Shown here piece after piece: positions 12,200-22,276 of a stretch of DNA of 64,000 bases. The notes under the pieces were generated by a model. That model was given only the letters and a program-made list of their open reading frames with translations. It was not told the origin of the DNA and ran no database searches. The position numbers and the translations under genes are program-made. Positions within the stretch are counted from its first letter, which is position 1. The number at the start of each line of letters is the position of its first letter. Source of the DNA: Irpex lacteus (taxonomy: Eukaryota; Basidiomycota; Agaricomycetes; Polyporales; Irpicaceae); assembly GCA_001986395.2 (NCBI GenBank), contig MQVO02000006.1:1612001-1676000 (forward strand). Reading direction: 5' to 3'.

Positions 12200-14307
12200 A
12201 TGTCTGACCTCGATGCAGATTTGTACGGAGGTGAGCGGTCAACGACCCGGCCCTGTCAGGAAACTTATCTCAATGACTCGACAGATCTTTACGGCAATGA
12301 CGAAGCAGAGTATTCAGAGCAGACAGAAGCACCCTCAAAGCAAGCTGCGGAACCAGCACCCGTGAAACAGGAAACTCCTGCGCCACCTCAGCCTGCTACC
12401 TCGTCTAAGCCAGCTGCACCCGCACCTGTGAAGGCAGAGGCTCAACCAGAGGCTTCTCATGATGATGAGGAATTGCATGATTTACAATCCCTCAACGCTG
12501 CTCATGACTCTGCCGCGTACGAGGAGCAATCCACGCAACAGATTCCTACCTACCAGGAACGTTCGGAGCCAGAGTATCAAGTTCAGACGTCTGCACAGCA
12601 CCTGGATGCTGGCAACTTTGGCGTAAATCGGCCGGTACGGCCGTCGGAAATGAAAGAGGAAGGGTAAGTGGCACTAGCACGCATTTTCACTGAATTAGCC
12701 ATCATATCAGGCCCTCGTTATTCGGGGGATAATGGACTCGTCGATTACTGTGGTGGCTTGTTGTCTACTCTAGATGCTGTATGCGGACGTGTAGCGCGCC
12801 CCTTCGCGCGGTAGTCACATATGTTGCCTACGACTAGCAGCCCCTAGCTCTAGCACGTTGGTCCTCGTCTAAGCTAGGCTAGCACCAATACGCGATATAA
12901 ACCCACAGTAGAGTCGTCCACTTTCTCTCTCCTGTGTCATAACATCCCTGTCTAGTTAACAGATACTAATTGGAGCCTTTTCTCCCCCTATCTATGTCCC
13001 CCTTCGTCACCGTCGTATACTCGCTGCCGTCGTCACACACCTACTCGCACGTTGTAACATCTTTAGGAAAATGTTCATTGGCGGGCTCAACTGGGACACA
13101 ACAGATGGTACATCGTTTTATGTCACTGCTCGCTGCGGCGATGTTCGTGTAGTACTAAAGGAACCGTTTATTGTATTCATTAGAGTCACTCAGGAAGTAT
13201 TTCACGCAGTTTGGCAAGGTCGAAGCCTGCACGATCATGCGGGACGCCGCTGGCCGTTCGCGGTGCTTTGCGTTCCTTACATTCGAAGATCCTCAGTCCG
13301 TCAACGCAGTAATGGTTCGGGAGCATTTTCTTGACGGAAAGATCGTACGTACTTGTATCCATAGCGCTTACTGTAGTATTATTCTAATCTACACGTCTCT
13401 GGTAGATTGACCCAAAACGCGCTATCCCACGTCAAGAGCATCAGCGAGCCACGAAACTTTTTATCGGCGGCCTTGCGGGCAGCGTCACCTCAGAGTCAAT
13501 GCGCGAGTTCTTCTCACAATTTGGCAAAGTCGTAGATGCAACAGTCATGCTTGACCGTGAGACAGGCAGAAGCAAAGGCTTCGGATTCGTCTCGTTCGAG
13601 AACGTCAACGTCGAACCTTTGCTCGGCTTTGGCAATCTAGAGATCGACGGGAAGATGGTCTGTCATCCTTTCGTCTTCATCTTTGCAAGTGCACAGGTAC
13701 TGACACCAGAAAATCATAGATTGACGTGAAGCTTGCTCAACCGAGATCTCAGCGTGAAGGCGGAGGGTTCAACGAACAGACACCCGCCGTAGGTGGTACC
13801 GGTGGACGCCAAGGCCAATTCAACACCCCGAGTTTCCAAGGTCAGGGCAACTTCGCGGCAGCCGGAGCTGGTGCAGCCGCAGGTACTGGTGCAGCGGGAG
13901 GCGGCGCACCGTTTGACCCCCAAGCTCTTGCGTCTTTGTACACTCGCATGATCACACAAATGGGAGGGATGAACCCAATGATGGGCAATGGTATGAATCC
14001 GATGATGGGTGGTATGGCTGGGGGAGGTGCTGGGTACGGAAATCCCATGGGCGGAGGTATGAGGATGCCAATGGGTGGTGCCATGGGTGGCGGTAACATG
14101 ATGGGCGGCATGGGAGGTATGGGCGGCATGGGAGGTATGGGTATGGGACGAGGCGGTATGGGCGGTGCCGGTATGATGGGAGGAGGTCCCATGAACCAGA
14201 ATATCCCCCGTGGACCTCGAGGAGGCGCTGGTGGACCTGGGGCAAGCGTTGGTCCGCAGAGAGCAGGCCAGCGAGGGACGCACAGCTATCATCCGTATGC
14301 TCGGTGA
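12200..14307 (+). CDS. HRP1: Hrp1/Nab4-type hnRNP with two RRM domains
   Basis: RNA-binding protein of the Hrp1/hnRNP A/B-DAZAP type; yeast Hrp1 (CFIB) binds the polyadenylation enhancement element. The ATG at 12200 gives MSDLDADLYG, joined across a short intron to DLYGNDEAEYSEQ. An Ala/Pro/Glu-rich N-terminus follows, then RRM1 ('KMFIGGLNWDTTDESLRKYF', RNP1 RCFAFLTF) and RRM2 ('KLFIGGLAGSVTSESMREFF', RNP1 KGFGFVSF). The C-terminus (about 13900-14220) is Gly/Met-rich with repeated MGGMGG units, then an RGG-like end. The TGA is at 14305-14307. The intron before RRM1 (about 12667-13069) is about 400 nt, far longer than its neighbours. Assignment to Hrp1 rather than another two-RRM hnRNP rests on the tandem spacing and the (M/L)FIGGL starts. 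Confidence 0.85.
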
Positions 14308-14755
14308 TTGGCTGAATTTCGTTCTGTTGCCTCTGTACACGTTTGGACCCTTCGCATACGATACATGTTGTGTTTTGTTGTAAATATTTTGTTATCTATG
14401 TTTTCGTCGTAGATGAGGACGCGCATCTCCTCACCCGAGCTCATCACACCGTGAATGACAAGAATCACAGAAGTGTGTATGATACTAATATGACGAGGCA
14501 TAATCTGATTGCTTCGTTGTTGTCTAAACATCAGTTCTAGCTAGAGCAAGTATGCCCAGCTTACACTTCGCACGCGGCACGCTGTTGATGTGTAGCTCAA
14601 ACCGAGCTCAGCCTTCCCTTGTGTACATTGGACATACTATCTATTCAAGTATTTTCGCCTGTGGATTGATCGCGAATGCTGGCACGCGGAAGGCGAACTC
14701 GAACTACACGCAGCAAAGAGACGAGCCACTTGCGAGACATGATAAACCGAACCAA

Positions 14756-14853
14756 CCAATCAGGATCGTACGTTCTTCGGCGTCAGCCACGAGCTGAACT
14801 TCTTCTTTCCGCTTTCGGTGGCATGCCAGCCTCGTCGAATCGAACATATATAG
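14756..14853 (+). promoter_or_regulatory. CCAAT box and TATA box of an unassigned downstream transcript
   Basis: CCAAT at 14756-14760 (context ACCAACCAATCAGG) is followed by CATATATAG at 14845-14853 and then a pyrimidine-rich leader ending CCCCAAG|GTGCGT near 14917, a good 5' splice site. This arrangement matches fungal core promoters on the plus strand, yet no recognisable protein follows. Confidence 0.4.
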
Positions 14854-15462
14854 TTGGGTTTCCCCCTCACTCGTCTCCTCACTTGTTCCCCTCAAGACAC
14901 CATCAAGCCTCCCCAAGGTGCGTGGTCCTTGGCTGTCCCCTTCGCTGATAATCCTTCGGTTTCTCCCAGGCACTCAATGTACAACGGTGGCGCAGATGTG
15001 TCCCTGTCCCTTCCAACTCGGACGGCGGGGGTCGTTGACTGCCCAGCTTCCAGGTTAGATGCAGCCCAGCCAAGTATCGTACCAAGTGCCGAGTGCCCGG
15101 TCGAATGTTGCGCTCGGAGCTTCCTTTCTTCGGTCGCCGGTGTCGGTCACAAAGGCCTCTGTCCGTCTACAGAACATTCTCGGGCACGACTCCCCCTCTC
15201 GCCCCCACCGCATCCGGCAACAAACCATTGTCGTACTGCCCGAATGCTACGCGCTGGGGTTCAGATGGATCTTTGGGTGAGCTGTACTACTAGATCGTGT
15301 GTGGGGGTTACACACGGGGGTCTGTTCGGTTTGTTCTTGAGGCGGATCGTGGGCTTGTATTTTCCTGCCCATCGTTGGAAGGTACGTCGTGTATTCATTT
15401 AGACTTTGGGGCTGACATCCTTTGTTTCTTCGAGGAGGGTGGTTTGTATAGGTTGTATGGTT

Positions 15463-15875
15463 GGGGAGAGGCGGGTGGGCTGGTGGGCGTTGTGCAGCTA
15501 TTCTCAGCTTGCGCTTCGACGTCTCTCCCTATGATCAAGGTGAGTTCAACGCTAGTACATGAGTCGTCACTGACAGTGTCAATAGCCACTCATGAGTTAG
15601 TCACCACCTACGCTCTTCAAGTATGGGCAGGGGACTGAGGGGAGAGGCGGGTGGGCTGGTGGGCGTTGTGCAGCTGCTTTCAGCTTGCACTTCGACGTCT
15701 CTCTCCAGTGATAGGTGCGTGATTTACCGCATAATGACCAATGCTCACGATGCTGCGCGTTCTTATAGCTGAAGAGGGATAAATGCCTTCAAATCGGTCA
15801 AGTACCCGAGGAGAGACGGTGACTTGTAAGTTAGCACACTTCTGATAGCAAGTCAACGTCTCTCTCCAGCCCAAG
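15463..15875 (+). repeat. Tandem repeats carrying splice-site-bracketed mini-exons
   Basis: A 66-bp block at 15463-15528 recurs at 15639-15704 with 61 of 66 bases identical, the first 37 perfectly. A shorter degenerate third copy covers about 15835-15870. In each copy a (C/T)AG or TAG acceptor opens a short segment that ends at a donor: 15508-15539 then GTGAGT, 15684-15714 then GTGCGT, 15849-15875 then GTATGT. The shared core is GACGTCTCTC or AACGTCTCTC. This looks like a multiplied mini-exon of 27-32 nt within one transcript, with units about 165-176 bp apart. No coding frame could be established. Confidence 0.6.
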
Positions 15876-16821
15876 GTATGTAATTTGGTTCCTTGATAGA
15901 GTCAGCAGTGGTCATGTCGCAGTATGCACTCACTTGCACAGATAGCAAACTTGAAATCCTGTGTTTCGGTTTGCCACTCCTTAGGTAGCGAGCGCCTTTA
16001 CCGTATCTCCGACCATAGAACTATGTAACAAAGTTTTCTAAAGTCATCCAAAGGAAGATAAGAAAAGAGTTTGCCGCACTTAGTTTAGTTCAAGCTCCGA
16101 TGATAGCGCTGGACGGCACGAGAGCGGCTCGTGGTTGGGCTGTGGGAAAGTAGGACGTCGGTGGTGGTGAATGCGACTCGAGAAATTCCAGTCTTGCTCT
16201 CGAACAACCATGCTCTTTGAACTCGGAAAGATGAATCTGCTTGTCTCCCACACCTCCCATATTTTTTCTGCGCTGAATTTGATGATTTTCGTGCTCCCTG
16301 GCAACAAACATGCCTCTGCACCCTGCCCTCGCTGCTTTGACGGCCTCCAGACGGACGACAAAAGTGCGGACGTCGTGTGCGGGGTGATGGGTGCTGTGGA
16401 GGACGAGGACGAGGGGAGACTCGTGGGCGCGAAACGATAACAAACCGCCGCTGATCCCAAACAAGCACAAACATGCCGCGTCTCTCTCGGTCGCTTTTCC
16501 CTCTGAGCTCACTGTCATTTGCCTCATCTTCATCGTCTCCCGTAGCGACCAGTCCCTCTCTCTAAACTCGCTGGTCGTCTTCCTTGTATACTTGCTCCTC
16601 CTCGCTCGCTGTGACCGCGGTGCGTCGGCGTGAGTGTCTCCCAGGAGCGCTTACTGTCTTTCCCATTGTTCGACCCCATGAACAGAAACGGCCACACTAC
16701 CCTCCCGCCCAACTCGAGTCTCGTTAGCGCAAACATTCAGCAGAACTGGGTCTTTCCAGCTGTAGAGGAGCTCCCTTATAAGACTACTGGCTTGACTATC
16801 ACTATCCCACCGACGTCTACA

Positions 16822-19800
16822 ATGGCCAACACCCGCAGATCCACTCGTCTACACCCTGATAATGACGCGAATGCCTCCGGTTCGGAGTACCACATGAGCA
16901 GCCCGTCCATGGAGGTTGATGAGCATGCTGTTCCTGTGGAGGAAGAGGAAGAGGAGGAGGTGAAAATCGTTACTACAACATCGAGAGGCCGGAAGGTCGT
17001 GCGCAAGAACTACGTCGAGTCCTCCGCCACCAGCCATGACGAGGATGAACTAGACTTGCTTAATAAACCAGAAGTGGATGATGCTGATGCTGATGCAGAC
17101 GTAGACGCAGACGCTGTCGGAGTCGAGGACGACGAGGATGAACAACCTGTGCGGCCTCGCACTCGTGGGGCAAAGAAAGCAAACCTCAGTGGAGCTGTCC
17201 TGAGCGACGACGAAGGAGAGACTCAAGTTGCACGGTATTCGACCCGTAGTGGTCGCAGACACCCCCCACCCACGCAACTGAACGGACACTCAAATGGAGG
17301 ACGTCTACGTCGGAAATCTTCGACAAAACGAGCAAAGGCCGCCTCCAGGTCTTCCGCCAGACGTACTCGGCCGAGTGCGAAGGACGAGGTGGACGAAGCC
17401 TACGTTGATGAACCCGATAATTCTGCATCTGGAGATGAATCTGTTGAAGACGCAGCGGGAACGAGTGACTTGGAGCCCGCCGCGAACGACCTAGAGGCTG
17501 GGGCCGACGCCGACGCAGAGGGCGAACCAGAAGAAACGGACGACCGGCCGTACGCGCTACGACAGAGGAACAAAGTCAACTATGCTATACCTCCTCCCAT
17601 CGAAGAGATGTCAGCACCACCTCCCAAGCCTCGCAGCAAAGGAAAGAATGGACGTAGCTATGGACGGCCTAAAGCACCAGGCTGGAGCGCGACGGGTGCT
17701 CAGCTCGATAGGTGGTTGGGGGGTGCGGGAGATGATTCAGTAAGTCGTCGTTTGGTCGACCGCCGCTCGTCATAACATATCTGCCTCTTCCAGGATTCCG
17801 ATTATCCTACTCGTACGCCGCGCAAGGGTCTGTCAGGCGGGTTCGGCGGCACTGGGGGACTCTTTGCTGGGAGTGCAGGAGCGGGAGGACTCCTTCCGGC
17901 TGATCTTGCAGCTGGCACCCCTTCACATATGGGAAAAGTTGGCGAAGCTTGTACGTTCGAATGCACTTTCCTATCAACGTATGCTCATTACGTGCAGCTC
18001 TTGCTGATGCCGATCCCTTGGGAGTAAACCAGAATGTAACATTCGATGAAGTTGGTGGATTAGATGATCGTACGTTCTTTTACCACAACACCGCTCTTAG
18101 TCACTGATTATATGCGTAGATATCAATGCACTGAAGGAAATGACGCTGCTCCCACTCCTCTACCCTGAAGTCTTCCAGCGCTTCAACCTCACCCCTCCTC
18201 GGGGTGTTCTCTTCCATGGACCCCCTGGCACGGGTAAGACTCTGCTCGCCCGTGCATTAGCAGCTAGCTGTCGGTCAAACGGAAAGGGTATCTGTGCGTA
18301 TCAAATTACGCTTCTTTACGGTTACCTTCAACTTACATCGCTCGTCAAGCCTTCTTCATGCGCAAGGGCGCCGACTGTCTGTCCAAGTGGGTGGGCGAGG
18401 CCGAACGGCAACTCCGTCTCCTGTTCGAAGAAGCCAAAAACTCCCAGCCGAGCATCATCTTCTTCGACGAAATAGACGGTCTCGCGCCTGTCCGGTCGTC
18501 CAAGCAAGATCAAATCCATGCATCCATTGTATCGACTCTCCTTGCGCTTATGGATGGCATGGACGGGCGCGGTCAGGTGGTTGTCATTGGTGCGACGAAT
18601 CGACCGGACGCTATCGATCCTGCACTGCGAAGACCTGGGAGGTTCGACAGGGAGTTTTATTTCCCCTTGCCTAATATGGATGCGAGAGAGAGGATCGTCA
18701 GGATTATGACGAAGAAGTGGGCTGGGTGGGAGAACGAGAAGGGAGAGGAGAATGCCAAGGGGCTGGCCAAGCTCACGAAGGGGTATGGTGGTGCCGATTT
18801 GAGAGTATGTGGCCATTCATACTGTAAGAATCCCGGCTGACTTTAGTATGCAGGCTCTGTGTACAGAAGCTGCTCTTAACGCCGTCCAGCGCAGGTATCC
18901 GCAGATATACAAGTCTCAGGACAGACTGCTGCTTCAGCCGGAGACCATCAATGTTGAGCTGCGAGATTTCATGATCTCCGTCAAAAGTTAGTGTTACGCG
19001 TGCAGCGATCGACATACGTCACTGACAGCTGAACGTTTTCTAGAAATGGTACCGTCTTCCGCTCGAGCGACCGCTCCTTCCGCTTCGCCCCTTCCCGATC
19101 AACTGGTCCCCTTGCTACAAGAAGCGCTTGATAAGATTAAGGCTGTCATCAGTAACGTGCTGCCTGTGAGTAAGAAGCGTACGGCGTGGAGGAGGCTGAG
19201 TGGGAGGATGAGGGCGAGGAGGGTGCGTTGGAAGGGAGTTGATGATGCAATGTAAGGGATCTATTTGTTTGTTTTCCTGAGTATGCGAGTACTGAAGGGC
19301 TATCACTATAGCCATGGAGACTTTGCGAGTGCATCGACCTCGTGTTATCCTTCATGGTCCGTCTGGGATGGGCCAGGCATATGTTGCAGCTGCTGCATTG
19401 CATTACCTGGAAGGCTATCACGTTCAGACTCTGGATGTCGCCAACCTAATGAGCGATTCTACACGGGTAAGCAACACACGTCGAAAACACTGATCAGTAG
19501 CTGACGACTTTACTCGCTAGACACCGGAGGCCTCCATTGTGCAGCTCTTTGTCGAGGCGAAACGCCATCAACCGTCGGTCGTTTATATTCCATCGCTTTC
19601 AGCATGGTCTGCAGCTGTTTCAGAGACCGCGAGAACGACACTGCGCACTATGCTAGACGGTCTGGCGCCGACGGATCCGGTTCTGCTACTAGCTACAGTG
19701 GATGGGTCCTTTACATCGCTACCGAGGGATGTCCGCGCGTGGTTTGGTCCGACGAAGGAGAACAGAGTTGTTTTGTCGAAGCCTACGCTCGAACAGAGGG

Positions 19801-21600
19801 ACCGCTTCTTCGAGCCTTTGGTCAAGGATATTCTCCGTCCCCCGAACCAATTCCCAGATGGTATCCCACGGAAGAAACGCGTGTTGGAGGAACTGCCGAT
19901 CGCTCCCCCGTTGGAACCTCGGGCGCCGACTGCTGCTGAGTTGGCCATGCAGCAGGAGTCAGACTTGAGGACGATCACGTTCTTGAGGTATCGGTTGGGT
20001 CCTATACTGACGGAGTTGAAGAGGAAGTTTAAGAGGTTTACGAAGCGCGCTGCTGTAAGTACAACGGTCAACCTTTTCGACATTGTCATTGACGCATCCA
20101 CGTTTGGGATAGGAGGAGTATAACTATGACTTCAACGCTGTTGAGCAAGCGTCAGCGCCGCCGGTACATCAGATTGATACCGTAACAACGACCGTCGAAG
20201 TCCAATCCACTGCCAATGGCATGGACCATGTCGTTGAGGTAGTCGATCAGGAACATACTCAAGTCATCGACGAGCCGATGAACGTCGTTCCAGATGGCGT
20301 GGATGGCATGAACGAGGCTCAAGTTCAATTGCAGGTTCAAGTGCAGCCACAATTGTTCGACGTCGACTTGGAACGCATGCACATTGATCTGTACCGGGAC
20401 AAATATCTCACACCGGAGGAGTTCCTCAACGATATTCGCAAGATAGTGCATAATGCGAACGTCCGCGTTGAAGAGGACCCAGAGCGTCTGTATCGTGCTC
20501 AGGCAATGTTGACCGCAGCCGAGGTTAGCTGTCAAGACTTTGACGCGAACTTCCGAATGGAGTGCGAGAGGATGGCGGCTAGAGAGGCGAAGCGACGGGA
20601 GGAGTACCGGAAGAACAAGGCGGCTAGCAAAGCTGCTGAAGCTGAGAAGGAGAAGCAGGATGCCGAAGCCAACGCCCCACGTAGGAGTACACGGAATTCA
20701 GGCCAACCGCTGGAGATATCCATCACCGATCCCTTGAAACTCGAGCGTAGACTTAAGCGAGCGAGGTCAACGGAAGGTACCGCAGAGCCTTCCGAGGAGG
20801 AAAACGGGGATTCACATACTGCGAAACGCTCGAGAGTTTCCAGTGCGGAGATCCAAATGGACGATGTACAACCAGCAGCAGAACATCTACCCACACCCCC
20901 AGAGCGTCACCATGCAGTGCGATTCGTCGATAATGTTGCCGATAAGACGGAGCCGTCGTCACCGACACCTCATGCGAACGAACCCGTGGCAGTGTTCCCT
21001 ACTCACGAGCAAGCACCAGACCCCCCAGCGAGCAATGGTGGGTTTGACCCTTCTCTCCTCAATCCAATGACGCCCCCTTTGCCTTTGGCGTCCGGATCCG
21101 GACAACATTCTTTCCATCCGTTCGCCCCGCCGCATCCAGATCAGATACCTGAACCTCTACTGGAGGTGCCTCAGGTATGGCCGCCCTCCACTAACGCGCT
21201 CGAGACAACGTCACAACCTCTGCTGCCAACTGAACCGCAGGCAGAGAGTCCGGCGCACGCCAATGGACTGGATTCGCAGTCGGCTGACCAGGTGCAGCAG
21301 CCTCAGCCTGTAGAAGAGCCCGCGCCCGAGCCTATGGTTGTTATTGAACGAACGCCGACTCCGCTACCGGACTTTGTTGTCGACCCGGACGCAGTGTCTC
21401 AGCTTAAGCAGGAGCTACAGGGCAAGACGGAGGCGTTGAACGTTGAAGAGTTGGAGCAGCTGCGGGCCATGTGTCTCGCTCGAGTGTGGAAACATCGGTC
21501 TGCTTGGGATAGGAGTGAGCTTATTCAGGAGCTGAGGACTCTGGTGCATGAGTTTGTGGAGGAGGTTGCGGATGACGAAATGGATGCGCACACGCCTTGA
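16822..21600 (+). CDS. YTA7: Yta7/ATAD2-type AAA+ ATPase with bromodomain-like region
   Basis: Chromatin-associated AAA+ protein that remodels or evicts histone H3-H4 and shapes nucleosome density. The start chosen is ATG at 16822 (MANTRRSTRLHPDND); an in-frame ATG at 16678 is the alternative. The N-terminus is acidic (EEEEEEEVK and DADADAD runs) and ends with 'YALRQRNKVNY' and 'GWSATGAQLDRWLGG', typical of the family. AAA1 has the linker 'VTFDEVGGLDDHI', Walker A GPPGTGKT (about 18218-18241), Walker B IIFFDEIDG and the 'GATNRPDAIDPALRRPGRFDREFYF' region. AAA2 is degenerate (GPSGMGQA, no Walker Lys; 'VVYIPSLSAW'). A bromodomain-like helix set includes 'LRYRLGPILTELKRKFKRF' and 'KYLTPEEFLNDIRKIVHNA'. 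A long Pro/Glu-rich tail ends at TGA 21598. Confidence 0.92.
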
Positions 21601-22276
21601 GTTCATTTGGCCATTGATTACCGTGGTGCGTGCCTGCTATCACTGTTGGACTTTATTCGCTTCTTCCGACCATGACTATGTAATACCTATATGCTTATTA
21701 CGATTTTAAGTATTGTACATTTTGTTACCTACTGCAATGATATCTCGTGTGACTCGTACACTCGCCTGTGTCGTGGGTATAGTAACAACGATTGGCAAAG
21801 CCGAACTGGCCTCCACCGTGACTTATTGCCTCGAGCTCAAGCGGCCAGTGAGATATTGATTGAGTTTCAGCTGCCCCAGCTTCTCCTCTCCAATCCAGGC
21901 AAGTCGTAGTATGGTGTAAAGCTGGACGATAGTGTAGTTTTGCTGTCGCCTGTATATCATACTCGCGAGCCTGAGACTGTAAGGGAAAGGCAGTCACTTA
22001 CCATCATCTACACTCATCTATCGTCATGTCGGGAGACAATGTTCATCGGTATTGAGGCGTATTGAGTTCAGTTAGCCATTATACATGCCTGAGATGTCTT
22101 TTATAGCTCTACCAAGAACACCCCGAGCCTTCCTTCAGCCGAGGTCTGATTGGCTGTCATAGACTCAACTGGCTGGCTGGCATTTTTTTAACGTCCAACG
22201 TACGACCCTCGCCGCTTTGAGTGACTCGCGTTCGAGTTACTGCGTAAGTAACATCAAATTCGACGAGATAACATTA
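21601..22276. other. Intergenic region with a possible relic of the F-box/ENGase promoter
   Basis: No gene is seen in 676 bp between two convergent genes. The segment 21750-21852 (containing TGTGTCGTGGGTATAG, GCCGAACTGGCCTCCACC and ATTGCCTCGAGCTCAAG) resembles the F-box/ENGase intergenic sequence at about 24465-24547 and 50525-50600 in order and spacing. Confidence 0.35.

Larger units (their letters stand above)
14308..16821. other. 2.5-kb region without a recognised protein gene; probable spliced transcript of unknown nature
   Basis: Apart from the promoter-like elements near 14756-14853 and the mini-exon repeats at 15463-15875, several other good splice sites occur, such as acceptor CTACAG at about 15171 and donor GGTGAGC at about 15279. 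Possible exon translations (for example from the ATG at about 14988) match no family I recognise and are broken by stops in most joins. It could be a fast-evolving small protein gene or a long noncoding RNA. Confidence 0.4.

Noticed and set aside
13714..14340. Minus-strand ORF of 208 codons rich in His, Thr and Ser
   Set aside because: It is the antisense of the Gly/Met repeat region of the Hrp1-like gene.
14854..15402. Plus-strand ORF of 182 codons
   Set aside because: It runs through strong splice sites and the TATA leader, and its composition looks like translated noncoding sequence.
15463..15875. Direct repeats considered as a CRISPR-like array
   Set aside because: Only three unequal copies, long spacers, splice sites in each, and a eukaryotic context.
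16080..16533. Three overlapping minus-strand ORFs of 126-147 codons and one plus-strand ORF
   Set aside because: They are shadows of one GC-rich upstream stretch, give unrelated proteins in each frame, and resemble no family.
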